The notes beneath the pieces are model-generated. The model made no database searches, had not been told where the DNA came from, and saw only the letters and a list, made by a program, of their open reading frames with translations. Shown one piece after another: positions 38,401-47,755 of a DNA stretch of 64,000 nucleotides. The position numbers and the translations under genes are program-made. Source of the stretch: AP-16 sp963755055 (GTDB lineage Bacteria > Pseudomonadota > Alphaproteobacteria > Rhizobiales > Xanthobacteraceae); contig CAVWIS010000017.1 of NCBI GenBank assembly GCA_963755055.1, positions 196,519 to 260,518 on the forward strand, given 5' to 3'. Each line of letters opens with the position of its first letter. The stretch's first letter is position 1.

Positions 38401-38450
38401 GAGCCGATAGTCGCTTAGCTCTTGAAAAGCCTGCGGGGGAGAACGCCGGC

Positions 38451-41135
38451 ATGAAATCAGGAGACCATCGTTCCAGACGGTTGGCGCGAGCCACGATGCG
38501 CTCGATGCGACCTGTGTCCCGGAGACGTTGGGGCGCGGCCTTGCTTGCCGCCACCTGCCTGTCGCCGGCCGGTGTCGCCGCCCAGATCTGGAATGGCACG
38601 ACGAGTTCCGACTTTCAGGTGTCGTCCAACTGGAGCCCAGCCATCGTACCGTCAGGCGCCGGCGCGACGGCGACATTCGTGAATAATAAGGGTGTCACCA
38701 GCGTCACGAACGCCAGCGGCACCATCGGCGGCCTCCTGTTCAATGACAGCAATACCCCGTCCTACACGATCGACCTCGGTTTCCAGGGGCTGACCCTCGC
38801 CAGTACAGGTATCGTCAACAATTCGTCTGTCCTGCAGACCATTACCGGTGGCGGGACTTCCGGCATCCTCCAGATAAACGCCGGGACGTTGTTCAACGTG
38901 AACCTTGCGATGACGAGCTCGAACATCATTTTCGCCGGCACGGCCTCGGCCGGCAACGCCAGCATCACGAACATTTCCAACGTGAACATGAACAACTCAT
39001 CGACGCTGGCGAACGCCACCGTCACGAAGAACGGCGGTGCCCTGAATTTTCTCAACACTTCGAGCGGCGGCCAGGCCAGCGTTATCCTGAACGGCAGCGG
39101 CCGGCTCCAGTTTGCCAACTACACCGGCGCAGGTACCACAATCGGGTCCCTCGCAGGATCGGGGACCGTGAACTTGACTGACATCTCTAACGCTCAGACC
39201 AAGTCGCTGACGATCGGCGGCAACAACCAGTCGACGACCTTCAGCGGCCAGATCGTCGGTGGCGGCTCGATCGTGAAGGCCGGCAGCGGCACGCTGGTCC
39301 TAACGGGCGACAACACCTATTCCGGCGGCACGACGATCAATACCGGCACGCTGCAGATCGGCAATGGCGGCGCGACGGGCAGTGTCCCGGGCAACATCGT
39401 CAACAATGCTGCGCTGGCGTTCAACCGCTCCGACGACGTCACCTACGGCGGGGTGATCTCGGGCACCGGCAGCCTGACGCAGGCGGGCTCGGGCCAGCTG
39501 ACGCTCACGGGCACCAACACCTTCACCGGCGGCACTACGGTGAATGCCGGCCGGCTGGCGGTGAACGGCAGCCTGGCGAGCGGCGTCACTGTGCTGGGCG
39601 GCGGCAACCTCGGCGGCACCGGCACGATCGGCGGCAATGTCACCGTCAACGGCACGATCTCGCCGGGCAACTCGATCGGCACGATCAACATCACCGGCAA
39701 CTACACCCAGAACGCGGGCTCGACCTACCAGGTCGAGGTCGGTTCCCAAAGCGACCTCATAAACATCACCGGCAACGCCACGATCAACGGCGGCACGGTG
39801 GCCGTGCAGGGCGTCGCCGGTGCGCGCCAGACGACCTATACGATCGTCACGGCCGCGGGCGGCGTCACGGGTACCTACTCGGGTCTTACCAGCAACTTTG
39901 CCTTCGTCACACCGTCACTCTCCTACAACGCGCAGAACGTCTTCCTGACGCTGCAGACGTCCTTCGCGGGCGGCGCCCAGACCGGCAACGAGCGCGAGGT
40001 CGGCGGTGCGCTGGACAAGATCAAGGACGCGGCATCGGGCGACCTCGAGACCGTTGTGACGGTGCTGGCCAACCTCGACAGGCAGCGAGGCCCGTCGCTG
40101 CTGGATGTGATCAGCGGCCAGCCCTATGCCGACTTCGGCACCATGAACGTCAACAACGGCGCCCTGTTCATGAACGCGCTCGCCCAGCAGATGGCCATGG
40201 CACGCGGCGGCGCTGGCGGCGGGCAGCGCCAGGCGCTGGCCCAGGCCTGCGATGTCGCTGCCTGCGAGGGGCCGGGCCCGTGGAGCGCCTGGGGGAGTGC
40301 GCTGGGCGGATTGGGCTCGGTGCTGGGCGACGGCAACACCAGCACGCTCAACTACAACTTCGGCGGCGCCGCGGTGGGCGTCGACTACCGCTTCGACCCG
40401 CGCTTCCTGGTGGGCATCGGCGTCGGCTACACCCATGGCACGGAGTGGGTGAACGGCTTCCCGGGCCAGGCCTGGAGCGACAGCGTTAGCGTGGCGGCCT
40501 ATGGCAGCTTCACGCCCATGGGGCCATGGGCCGGCTTCTACATCGATGCGCTGGCCGGCTACGCCTACTACAGCAACCAGCTGCAGCGGCAGATGTCGAT
40601 CCCCGGCCTGCAGCCGCGCACCGCCACCGGCAGCACCGGCGCCAACCAGTTCCTGGGCCAGGTCGAGACCGGCTACAGGCTCGGCATCTATGCGCCGGCG
40701 TTGGCCACCCTCACGCCCTTCGGCCGGCTGCAGGGGAGCAGCGTGACGCAAAACGCCTTCACCGAGGCGGGCGCCCAGTCGCTCAACCTGAACGTGGCGC
40801 AACAGACCACCAACTCGCTGCGCACGGTGCTGGGCGCGGACCTCGCAGGGGCGATCGGGCTGGGCAACGAGCGGAAGCTCGACCTGGCGCTGCGGCTGGG
40901 CTGGATGCACGAGTTCGCTTACACCGGCCGGCCGATCACGGCGGCTTTCTCCGGCGGCCCCTCGGCCGCTTTCACCGTCTACGCCGCCACGCCGCAGCGC
41001 GACAGCGCCCTCGTCAGCTTGATGGCCAGCGCCGCCGTCACCGACGCCATCCAGGTCTACCTGCGCTACGACGGCACGGTCGGCGGCGGCACCGACAACC
41101 ACATGCTGAATGTCGGCGCGCGCTTCTCCTGGTGA
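38451..41135 (+). CDS. Autotransporter outer-membrane beta-barrel protein
   Basis: The 894-residue protein has a long signal peptide (RRWGAALLAATCLSPAG). The passenger is rich in Gly, Asn and Thr with autotransporter-associated strand repeats (GSGTLVLTGDNTYSGGTTIN, GSGQLTLTGTNTFTGGTTVN) and the end-of-passenger segment GTISPGNSIGTINITGNYTQ. The C-terminal 260 residues form the translocator barrel, ending NVGARFSW with the terminal aromatic recognised by the BAM complex. It is a type Va secretion protein; no protease or adhesin motif identifies the passenger's task. GGGGGAG precedes the ATG. Confidence 0.9.
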   Translation: MKSGDHRSRRLARATMRSMRPVSRRRWGAALLAATCLSPAGVAAQIWNGTTSSDFQVSSNWSPAIVPSGAGATATFVNNKGVTSVTNASGTIGGLLFNDSNTPSYTIDLGFQGLTLASTGIVNNSSVLQTITGGGTSGILQINAGTLFNVNLAMTSSNIIFAGTASAGNASITNISNVNMNNSSTLANATVTKNGGALNFLNTSSGGQASVILNGSGRLQFANYTGAGTTIGSLAGSGTVNLTDISNAQTKSLTIGGNNQSTTFSGQIVGGGSIVKAGSGTLVLTGDNTYSGGTTINTGTLQIGNGGATGSVPGNIVNNAALAFNRSDDVTYGGVISGTGSLTQAGSGQLTLTGTNTFTGGTTVNAGRLAVNGSLASGVTVLGGGNLGGTGTIGGNVTVNGTISPGNSIGTINITGNYTQNAGSTYQVEVGSQSDLINITGNATINGGTVAVQGVAGARQTTYTIVTAAGGVTGTYSGLTSNFAFVTPSLSYNAQNVFLTLQTSFAGGAQTGNEREVGGALDKIKDAASGDLETVVTVLANLDRQRGPSLLDVISGQPYADFGTMNVNNGALFMNALAQQMAMARGGAGGGQRQALAQACDVAACEGPGPWSAWGSALGGLGSVLGDGNTSTLNYNFGGAAVGVDYRFDPRFLVGIGVGYTHGTEWVNGFPGQAWSDSVSVAAYGSFTPMGPWAGFYIDALAGYAYYSNQLQRQMSIPGLQPRTATGSTGANQFLGQVETGYRLGIYAPALATLTPFGRLQGSSVTQNAFTEAGAQSLNLNVAQQTTNSLRTVLGADLAGAIGLGNERKLDLALRLGWMHEFAYTGRPITAAFSGGPSAAFTVYAATPQRDSALVSLMASAAVTDAIQVYLRYDGTVGGGTDNHMLNVGARFSW

Positions 41136-41445
41136 GACGGCCGCCAACTCGCCGACCTTGATTTCCCTCGTTCAACAAGAACGGGGTGGCGTCACCGCCC
41201 CCAGGTCCACCGCAGGTGCGCACGACTTACATGCCCCACCGCTAGTCGCGGTCGGGAGGGTCGGGCCTCCGCGTGACGCGCCACCACACGACGCCAACAG
41301 CCACCACCATCGTGCCAGCCCAAGCGACCAGCACCCAGTCGACCAACGTCATTCTAAAGCGCTCCCCTCAGTGCCGCGTGTTCAACGCCGGTCTATTGCC
41401 GGACTGGCCCAAAGCCCGCGCCGTGGTGATGCAGGCGGGCGTTGC
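41136..41445. other. Non-coding stretch
   Basis: These 310 bases separate the autotransporter gene from a convergent small membrane protein. No gene or clear terminator was recognised. Confidence 0.4.
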
Positions 41446-41742
41446 TCAGTTAGTGACGGGTCCGGCGCGCTTCTTGAAGCGGTCTTTCGCATCCCAGTAA
41501 GCGCTGTTGTTAATGCCGGTTGGCGACGCGACCGCTGCCACCGTTTGCTTCGGCGGCTTGCTGGGTACGCATGCAGCGTAGATCAGCGCCGGCAGCGGCA
41601 TGAAGACGTAGGCGATGAACTCGCCAAGCGGGCTGCGGTTCTTCTCTTCGAGCAGCGTGCAGGTGACGAACAGGCAGCCGAACCAAGTCAGAATGCCGCC
41701 GAGCATCAGCATGTCGAAGAGGGCGGTGAAGAGGCCAGGCAT
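41446..41742 (-). CDS. Small membrane protein, unknown function
   Basis: The 98-residue product has two hydrophobic segments (LFDMLMLGGILTWFGCLFVT and FIAYVFMPLPALIYAACV) and a polar C-terminus (NNSAYWDAKDRFKKRAG). Its ATG overlaps the TGA of the upstream gene (TGATG), so it is the second gene of a two-gene unit. No family is recognised. Similar orphan pairs occur in prophage-like regions. Confidence 0.5.
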   Translation of the reverse strand: MPGLFTALFDMLMLGGILTWFGCLFVTCTLLEEKNRSPLGEFIAYVFMPLPALIYAACVPSKPPKQTVAAVASPTGINNSAYWDAKDRFKKRAGPVTN

Positions 41743-41984
41743 CAGACCACGACCTCGCTCAGCTTAAGCTGGATGTAGGCCCGCCACGCCTTGTCGGCCT
41801 GCTTGGCGATGGCGAGCTTGCCCATGAAACAGGTCGAGCCGATGTCGCTGCCGAGGATGATCATCGGCCTGCCCTTGGCGCTCCGATAGTGGTAGCGACC
41901 ATGGTGCCAGTACACGCGGGCGAATTCGGGCTTCGCCAACTCGGGATGGCTGGTGCGCGCACGCACCTTGGTAGTCGTCTTCAC
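41742..41984 (-). CDS. Small basic hypothetical protein
   Basis: The 80-residue product (KTTTKVRARTSHPELAKPEF, VYWHHGRYHYRSAKGRPMII) is basic and rich in Tyr and His, with no membrane or signal segment. The last codons overlap the start of the membrane protein gene. No family is recognised. Its coding nature is supported by the coupled overlap and by balanced composition. Confidence 0.5.
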   Translation of the reverse strand: MKTTTKVRARTSHPELAKPEFARVYWHHGRYHYRSAKGRPMIILGSDIGSTCFMGKLAIAKQADKAWRAYIQLKLSEVVV

Positions 41985-42296
41985 AGTCAGTCCTTCTGTC
42001 AGTGGCGGAATTGCCGCACTGGCTCAAGCCCGCGCTGCTTTCGCAGGCGGAACTCCGGGCCATTTTAGGCATCACGCGCTGATCTGCATTGATTTCGCCC
42101 GTCAGAGTCTTGACCTTTGCCGTCACGTCCGCTCGAAACGCCGCGGCAGCGCCGTGATAGCTGCGATGCGGGACAGGGCTTCATGCAGCGTCATGGGGCC
42201 GCTCTCGTCGCTTTGCGTGCCATGTCAACTGTTGACCATTGCCGCCATGCCGGCACGGTAACTCGCGGAGCAGACACTGCCGATGGCAGGCTCCCG

Positions 42297-42482
42297 TTAA
42301 CCCGTTGACCACCACCGCCGGCAACCACCGTCTGGGGCGGGTTGGAAATCGGGTCCGATCGTTCTCGCGGTCGTCTCCGGCGTAGACGAGGACTGCGCCA
42401 GCAACTTCTCGTCCGTCCCCTCGATCTGATAGATGGCAAGGCTGCATTCGCCGCGCACCTTGCCGGACGTCCAACCCTGCAA
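42297..42482 (-). CDS. Possible small hypothetical protein or gene fragment
   Basis: A 61-residue frame (SGKVRGECSLAIYQIEGTDE, KLLAQSSSTPETTARTIGPD) has a protein-like, non-repetitive composition in its first 45 residues. It has no recognisable family and no strong ribosome site. It could be the end of a decayed gene. Confidence 0.25.
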   Translation of the reverse strand: MQGWTSGKVRGECSLAIYQIEGTDEKLLAQSSSTPETTARTIGPDFQPAPDGGCRRWWSTG

Positions 42483-42516
42483 TGATACGTCGATCAGGTA
42501 AGGTGTAGGGGGTCGG

Positions 42517-42927
42517 TCAGTTGCCGCACGCCCCGATGCTGACCGGTGCGTAGGTCACGCGCAGGTTGCCCGTCGTGTCGTACAGGCGGAACACGACGCT
42601 GAACCCCTTGCTCATGTATCTGCGCAACTGCGTACTGTGGCACGCGGTCTCGGCGTACTGGGGCCATGCATCAGCCTTGTCACGATCGGTTGCCATTGCC
42701 TGCCAATCGTTTTCGGTGGGGCGGGGTTCTTTCGTGCCCAAGATCAGCGTATTGCCGGCCAGCTTGATCTCCACGACGTCGGGGTTGGACGCCTTCACGT
42801 CCTTCTCCAGCTGCTTGGTCATGGCTCCCCAGGCGTCGTGAAACTGATCTTCGTCGCGCGGAGTGGCGTGGCTGCTGACCGTCAGCGCCAGGAACGCAGC
42901 CAGGGTCGCGGTGATGGACCGCGTCAC
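42517..42927 (-). CDS. Secreted hypothetical protein
   Basis: From a GTG at 42927, the 136-residue product has a signal peptide (TRSITATLAAFLALTVSSHA) and a mature domain with two cysteines (ETACHSTQLRRYMSKGFSVV and APVSIGACGN at the end). The middle segment VVEIKLAGNTLILGTKE suggests a small beta structure. No family is recognised. The open frame extends further upstream, but only the GTG start yields a clean signal peptide. Confidence 0.55.
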   Translation of the reverse strand: MTRSITATLAAFLALTVSSHATPRDEDQFHDAWGAMTKQLEKDVKASNPDVVEIKLAGNTLILGTKEPRPTENDWQAMATDRDKADAWPQYAETACHSTQLRRYMSKGFSVVFRLYDTTGNLRVTYAPVSIGACGN

Positions 42928-43379
42928 ATCCCTAACTCGTGGTGCATTACGTCGTGGCCCCGGCGCGCCAGCATCTTGTGTGATGGAATTATCGACGGGG
43001 CCGACTGTTTGGAACGTGATGCCCGCGATCTTCTTGCCCCGCCTAAAGTAGCAACGCACCTAATTTTCCCCCTAAATCCGACACTGCCCCATCATCGAGC
43101 GCTGCAAGCGCCGTGCCAGTGGCAATTTCATCACCAAAAAGGGATCAGGCTGACGCTATGCGGCGGCTCGCTGCCGTCAATCTTCAGCCGGAGCTGCTCC
43201 ACCAGAACCGCCACAGTGTAAGGCGTCGTTCTCTGACGCCTGCAGGGCGCCATCTCGCGCAGCGCGATCGACGGCGTGGCGCCGCTGCGCTGGCGCGCGG
43301 TCAGGTGCTAGATCGCCTCCACAGCGGTCGGCCCAGGCGGGGCTGCCTCACCAGATCGTAGCAAGGCACGGCGCAGAAC
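42928..43379. other. Non-coding stretch
   Basis: No gene was recognised in these 450 bases. The plus-strand frames are Arg-rich shadows, and a stop at 43359 separates them from the small frame at 43380. Confidence 0.35.
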
Positions 43380-43481
43380 ATGCGCGACGCCGAAGCCAAG
43401 CGGAAAACCAAAGCGCGCAAGGCTGCGGTAGCGAAGGCAAAGGGAGCGGTCGCTGCCATGACGCCTAAGCGTACGGCCTGA
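43380..43481 (+). CDS. Possible very small Lys/Ala-rich peptide
   Basis: A 33-residue frame (MRDAEAKRKTKARKAAVAKA, then KGAVAAMTPKRTA) ends ten bases before a strong hairpin, which supports transcription rightward through it. The composition recalls histone H1-like tails. It may be the 3' end of a broken larger gene, since the frame upstream is closed. Confidence 0.3.
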   Translation: MRDAEAKRKTKARKAAVAKAKGAVAAMTPKRTA

Positions 43482-43490
43482 GACGGCGAA

Positions 43491-43524
43491 GGCCGCTGTC
43501 TCAGGCCCATGAGAGACAGCGGCC
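43491..43524. terminator. Strong hairpin, probable terminator
   Basis: GGCCGCTGTCTC and GAGACAGCGGCC form a perfect 12-bp stem around a ten-base loop, just after the stop at 43481. It lacks a T-tract on the plus strand. Confidence 0.55.
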
Positions 43525-43659
43525 CCGTCGTCCAATCAACTGACGTGCTGACCGCCGAAGCGGGAGGGAGACCTGAGCACGCGGGCGAATGATACAGGCT
43601 GCCGCGCCTCGATCAAACCATCTGGCCGATGCGTTCATCTGGTGATCAGTCGGCCTTGC

Positions 43660-43673
43660 TTGATTTATGTCAA
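43660..43673. promoter_or_regulatory. FNR/FixK-like box upstream of a secreted-protein gene
   Basis: TTGATTTATGTCAA fits the TTGAY-N4-RTCAA dyad in all ten positions. It lies 110 bases before the start at 43783. A similar box precedes the paralogue at 49896. Binding is inferred. Confidence 0.55.
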
Positions 43674-43782
43674 AGCACCAGGCCCGAAACGTCGAGAGTC
43701 TTTGATCCCTTCTTGCCACGCTTGGCGAGGCCGCGCGCCCAATGAAGCGACGCATTCCGCATAGACTCCAAAGGAGGACGAC

Positions 43783-44325
43783 ATGAGGCGAGTAAACACA
43801 ATCTTGAGCGTATCCGGGTTGGTCTTGGCTCTTTCACTTCCCGGGTGGGCGCAGGTCCAAACGCTCCCGACACAGACCGTCACCATTTCGGGCACCGTGG
43901 CGACCATCGATCATGCCAAGCGCGTCGTGAACATCAAGACGTCCGATGGCAAGTTCGAGACGGTCGACGTGCCCGCAGGCGCGAAGCGGTTCGATGAGCT
44001 CAAGGTCGGGGACAAGGTGTCGCTTGTGTATAACAACAACGTCTCGGCGAGAGTGAAGCCGCCGGGCGAGGCCCCAGTCGATACGGGGAGCACGACCACC
44101 ACTGCCGGGCAGCAGACGCGACCGGGCGGCACGGCAGCCGTGCAGAGAACGATGACCGTGACCGTCGACGCGATCGACAAGAGCGCATCCTCGATCACCT
44201 TCGCTGGTCCGAACGGATGGAAATACAGCCGACATGTCGTCGATCCGACTGTGTTCGACAAGGTCAAGGTTGGCGACAAGGTTGACATCACCTGGAACAC
44301 CGACGTCACGGTTACGGTGCAGTAA
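43783..44325 (+). CDS. Secreted protein with duplicated OB-like segments, copy 1
   Basis: The 180-residue product has a signal peptide (MRRVNTILSVSGLVLALSLP, cleavage after GWA). Two related beta segments follow: ISGTVATIDHAKRVVNIKTS, FDELKVGDKVSLVYNNN, and later VTVDAIDKSASSITFAG, FDKVKVGDKVDITWNTDV. The repeated F-D-x-(L/V)-K-V-G-D-K-V motif shows an internal duplication. It is about 90 percent identical to the protein at 49351-49896, encoded in inverted orientation. An FNR-like box precedes it and a strong terminator follows. The function is unknown; a role in the envelope is likely. Confidence 0.85.
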   Translation: MRRVNTILSVSGLVLALSLPGWAQVQTLPTQTVTISGTVATIDHAKRVVNIKTSDGKFETVDVPAGAKRFDELKVGDKVSLVYNNNVSARVKPPGEAPVDTGSTTTTAGQQTRPGGTAAVQRTMTVTVDAIDKSASSITFAGPNGWKYSRHVVDPTVFDKVKVGDKVDITWNTDVTVTVQ

Positions 44326-44346
44326 GTCTTTGGGAGCAAAGAGAGA

Positions 44347-44372
44347 GGGCCGCCCGGCGAGCCGGGCGGCCC
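44347..44372 (+). terminator. Terminator of secreted protein copy 1
   Basis: GGGCCGCCCGGC and GCCGGGCGGCCC form a near-perfect stem 22 bases after the stop codon. A related hairpin follows the paralogue at 49302-49327, so the duplication included the terminator. Confidence 0.75.
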
Positions 44373-44591
44373 ATTGCCTCAACAGTAATCGACCTCGCAG
44401 GTGATGCAGTGCTTTGTCTTGGCGGGCAAGCTCAAGCAATCGACAGAGAGAGAAGGAAGCACGTAGCAATCGTCCGCCCGTAACGATCCTTGGCGCTGGT
44501 ACGCAGTTCACCACCGACGAGCCAAGTAAGCACTCGCCGCTGGCCGACGATGCTGAAAAAATCGCGCTACTCGGCCACCATTGAGGCCGCC

Positions 44592-44867
44592 ATGCCTAAC
44601 ATCCGCGATCTCAGCGACCCGGAGTTTGGGCCGATCAGAGCCCGGCTGGCGCGCGCCTATCTGGAGCACAAGGGCGATCTCGGGGTGCTGCTCACGGACG
44701 ACGCAGAGATCATTGCGCACGTCGATGAGATCACTGCGCTCTTGTTGGCCGCGTCGCTCCGGGCGTGGCGCGCCGACAACCAGCGCTGGAAGGAGCGCTA
44801 TCGCTGGTTTTTTGAGGCCATTGCGGAGCTGCAGGACGCCCTGCCGGACAAGCCGCTCGATGGCTGA
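44592..44867 (+). CDS. Small hypothetical protein
   Basis: The 91-residue acidic, helical product (MPNIRDLSDPEFGPIRARLA, TDDAEIIAHVDEITALLLAA, WFFEAIAELQDALPDKPLDG) looks like a real soluble protein by composition. No family is recognised. A start at 44550 is also possible. It is followed by the convergent FNR-type regulator gene. Confidence 0.45.
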   Translation: MPNIRDLSDPEFGPIRARLARAYLEHKGDLGVLLTDDAEIIAHVDEITALLLAASLRAWRADNQRWKERYRWFFEAIAELQDALPDKPLDG

Positions 44868-45011
44868 GCGCGGCAGCGGCGACGAGGCGTGGCTCAAGCC
44901 ACGAATGGTGGACGCCGCGTGCGCATGGCTGTTTGGATGGCGGGCTTCCGTTAACCCCCTGCCCGCCGGACCACCTCGACGGGCGAGTTGAAATCGGTCA
45001 TGCTTAGTCAG

Positions 45012-45740
45012 TCAGTTGATTGCCGTTGCGATGCTCCTGCCATCGCGTTCGACCTTGGCGATCTGGCGCAGCTTGTTGTTGTCCAGGACGACGACCTCAT
45101 CGCTCCCCATGAGACCGATGACATCGCGGTCCTTCAGCTTGCCGATGGCGCGGCTGACCGTCTCTATGGTGAGACCAAGATAATCGGCGATCTCGGTCCG
45201 GCTCATCTTCAGCGACAATGGCCCCGACGAGACAGCGCGCTGTCGATAGAGCGTGTCGATCTCGGCCAGGAAATGGGCCACCCGCTCGGTAGACCTGAGC
45301 TGACCCAGCACCAGCATGTCCTGGCCCGACTGCTTCAGGGCGGCGGACAAGGCCTCGGCAACCGCTGCGGCGAGGTCCGGATGCTTGGCTGCGAAGGCAT
45401 CGAAGCCGCGTCGATCAAACGCGCAGGCCTCAACATCGGTGAGCGCCTCGCCATCGAACGCGTACTTGCCGTCATTGTCGAGATAGCCCACGCAATCGCC
45501 AGGTGCGCGAACGGCGACGATCTGGCGACGTCCGTCATCGAGGGTGCGCGAGACCGCCACGATGCCCGACCTGATCTTGAAGAACGCGCCCATGGGGGCG
45601 CCGGCACGAAAGATAGTCTCGTGCTTCTTCCAGCGACGGATGCCGCCGAGAGCAAGCATCACCTGCAGACGGGCGCCGTCGAGCGGCTTGCACAGGTTGA
45701 GCGACCTGCCAACGCATCGGTCACACGGTAGAGAGGTCAT
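45012..45740 (-). CDS. FNR-type transcriptional regulator with iron-sulfur cysteine pattern
   Basis: The 242-residue Crp/Fnr protein has three N-terminal cysteines (Cys6, Cys9, Cys17 in LPCDRCVGRSLNLC) and a central Cys106 in ALTDVEACAF. These correspond to the four ligands of the oxygen-labile [4Fe-4S] cluster of FNR (spacing 2-x-89 here against 2-x-93 in E. coli). The helix-turn-helix reads EIADYLGLTIETVSRAIG; Glu193, Ser196 and Arg197 are the residues that read TTGAT half-sites. It therefore plausibly activates the FNR-like boxes in this window when oxygen is low. It is divergent from a second Crp/Fnr gene. Confidence 0.9.
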   Translation of the reverse strand: MTSLPCDRCVGRSLNLCKPLDGARLQVMLALGGIRRWKKHETIFRAGAPMGAFFKIRSGIVAVSRTLDDGRRQIVAVRAPGDCVGYLDNDGKYAFDGEALTDVEACAFDRRGFDAFAAKHPDLAAAVAEALSAALKQSGQDMLVLGQLRSTERVAHFLAEIDTLYRQRAVSSGPLSLKMSRTEIADYLGLTIETVSRAIGKLKDRDVIGLMGSDEVVVLDNNKLRQIAKVERDGRSIATAIN

Positions 45741-45985
45741 GTCCTACCCCCGGCGACGCAGCGCGTTCCACGACCCGCAGCCGGAGCCGACCAGCGTTAC
45801 TATTACTGCACTATTAGGTGCAAAAATGCCGGCGGCTGTTCAATATTGCACAGTTCAGAAAGGACCGGTTGGTCATCCTCTCGGCGCATCCAACGACGCG
45901 CAGGAGTACGGAGTGCCAGCAGGTAACAAATCGACCTTTAAAACCGTTAGAAACACAGAGAGCAGCCAGGAAGAGGACTGGCAAA

Positions 45986-46633
45986 ATGGTCTCAGCCCAA
46001 GTCTTCGACCCCGAAGCATTTCTGACGACGGTCGGCACTGGCCGAACCATCGCGGTCTACAAACCCAAGGACTACATCTTCCGGCAAGGCACCAAATGCG
46101 ACGCGGTCTTCTATATCCAGAAGGGCCATGTCGAACTCGTCGTGCTGTCTGAACAGGGAAAGGAAAGGGTCGTCGGGGCGCTCGGCCCTGGTGCTTTCAT
46201 CGGCGAAGGATGTCTGGCAGGTCATCCGCTCTACCTCGCATCGGCACGGGCCTCCGCGGCAGCCGCCGTGGCCCGCGTGGAGAGCGAGACAATGAGGCGG
46301 GCAATGCACGACCATCCCGAATTGTCGGAACGGTTCATGGCGTTCCTCTTGCTGCGCAACAGCCAGATCGAGGCGGATCTGGTCGACCAACTGTTCAATT
46401 CGAGCGAAAAGCGGCTCGCCCGCCTGCTGATCATGCTGGCCCAGGTCGGCCAGGAAGCCGAGCTGCGCACGGTCGCCGTGCCGATCAGCCAGGAGGTGAT
46501 GGCCGCGCGCATCGGTACCACGCGCTCGCGCATCAACTACTTCATGAACAAGTTCCGCAAGCTCGGGCTCATCGAGTACAACGGTGAGCTTAAAGTGCAT
46601 TCCTCGCTGCTTAACGTGATTATCCGCGAATAG
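45986..46633 (+). CDS. Crp/Fnr family transcriptional regulator
   Basis: The 215-residue protein has a cyclic-nucleotide-binding-like domain (FRQGTKCDAVFYIQKGHVEL, LGPGAFIGEGCLAG) and a winged helix with AARIGTTRSRINYFMNKFRK. The recognition helix (TTRSR) lacks the Glu-x2-Ser-Arg of FNR proteins, so it should bind a different sequence. This branch is common in rhizobia with unknown ligands. ATG at 45986 is supported by an AGGAAGAGG stretch upstream. It is divergent from the FNR-type gene; mutual regulation is possible. Confidence 0.88.
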   Translation: MVSAQVFDPEAFLTTVGTGRTIAVYKPKDYIFRQGTKCDAVFYIQKGHVELVVLSEQGKERVVGALGPGAFIGEGCLAGHPLYLASARASAAAAVARVESETMRRAMHDHPELSERFMAFLLLRNSQIEADLVDQLFNSSEKRLARLLIMLAQVGQEAELRTVAVPISQEVMAARIGTTRSRINYFMNKFRKLGLIEYNGELKVHSSLLNVIIRE

Positions 46634-46894
46634 CTGACGCGATTAAGGATGATCTAGTCGGTGGCGCGCGGCGCGGCAAATTTGGCCCTGCGCGAGAGGA
46701 AGGCCTGCGTGAAGTGGGTACGAACTCTGGGCTGTTCAGGCGCCTACGCGGATATAGAAGCTGCGGCCAACCCGGCCCGGGGGGTAACTTGCGGATATCG
46801 ACCATCCTCGCGCTCGCTGCACGCCAATTCTCGCCGTGCCTGGCTTCGGGTAAGACTATTCGTGCCTTCGAGGTGGGCCGATGGCGCCGAAAAA

Positions 46895-47221
46895 ATGTGG
46901 AGGCTTATCGTGGAACGCGACAAGCGCGGACACTGGCTGCCGGGTCGCAGCGCCAATCCTGGTGGCAGGCCCGGCGTCCCGGAAGTGATCAAGGCCACAC
47001 TGCGCGAGCTATCCCCGCGCGCAGTCGAGCGCCTGGGCGAGCTGCTGGATAGCGAGGACGAGCGCATCCAGCTCGAAGCGGCGAAGGCAATCCTCGACCG
47101 TCATCTGGGCCGACCGGCAATCCAGGCCGACTCAGCCTTGATGGTGGTGTCGCCGACGATCATCTCCGGCGCTGCTCGAGGTGGCGCGGAAGAGGAGAGC
47201 CGAGCCGATAGACCTGGATGA
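46895..47221 (+). CDS. DUF5681-like phage-associated protein
   Basis: The 108-residue product has RGHWLPGRSANPGGRPGVPE, the GxFxPGxSGNPxGRP motif of DUF5681, then a helical region LGELLDSEDERIQLEAAKAI and LDRHLGRPA. Such proteins lie next to phage terminase or integrative-element genes and may be small-terminase-like DNA-binding factors. No other phage gene is adjacent, so it appears orphaned. The start is uncertain; GTG at 46910 is another choice. Confidence 0.6.
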   Translation: MWRLIVERDKRGHWLPGRSANPGGRPGVPEVIKATLRELSPRAVERLGELLDSEDERIQLEAAKAILDRHLGRPAIQADSALMVVSPTIISGAARGGAEEESRADRPG

Positions 47222-47755
47222 GCGAGAGGTCCTCGACATCACGCCGTGCCAGTCAGACCCGAAGTAGCTGGCCTCTAACCGCTACATCCGTGGCGAGGAT
47301 GTTAGCGCGGCTGTGATGGGCGTGGATCGTTTGGTGGACAGACGTGAACGAAGTCGACGCGGCGACCTCGACGCACGCAGGCCTCGAACGTGGCAAACAT
47401 CCCGGCGAAGAGCCCCAGGAGCGGGGGAAAGGCGGGTGCGGTTTCGGTATTGCCAGTCCGCTTTCCCCCTGCCGCTTTACCGATAAATTGAAGGAATTGT
47501 TCGATCATACTTACATGTACAGGCTCTTCGCGCTGGGTCATGAGATTGCGCTGACGGACTTACTTTCTCCATCGAGGGTTAGCAATCGGATATCCGACAA
47601 CATCTGCAGCGAGGATCGCCGCCAGTTTGCGCTGCTCACGGGCCAGTGGAACTTTCTCGACGTCTCACATAGCTGCTTGGCTGTGGCGCCCGTGCTCCTT
47701 GCCTGCCGCACTTCTGGTAGGGGGAGTGATAGAGCAATAGGACAAGCAGACGTGA
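47222..47755. other. Non-coding stretch
   Basis: No supported gene was found in these 530 bases. A minus-strand frame at 47302-47541 lacks a ribosome site and family features. Confidence 0.35.

Noticed and set aside
39300..39749. Minus-strand frame opposite the autotransporter
   Set aside because: Its regular composition only mirrors the passenger repeats on the other strand.
38451..41135. Autotransporter repeats as a possible CRISPR or tandem DNA array
   Set aside because: The repeats are degenerate protein-level strand motifs inside a gene; no regular DNA repeat-spacer pattern exists here or elsewhere.
41175..41195. TTGAT...TTCAA pair after the autotransporter
   Set aside because: The half-sites are eight bases apart rather than four, and no gene starts nearby.
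45828..45900. Apparent duplicate of part of the second Crp/Fnr gene in its own leader
   Set aside because: The resemblance (QYCTVQKGP against FYIQKGHV) is too short and the DNA does not align beyond a few bases.
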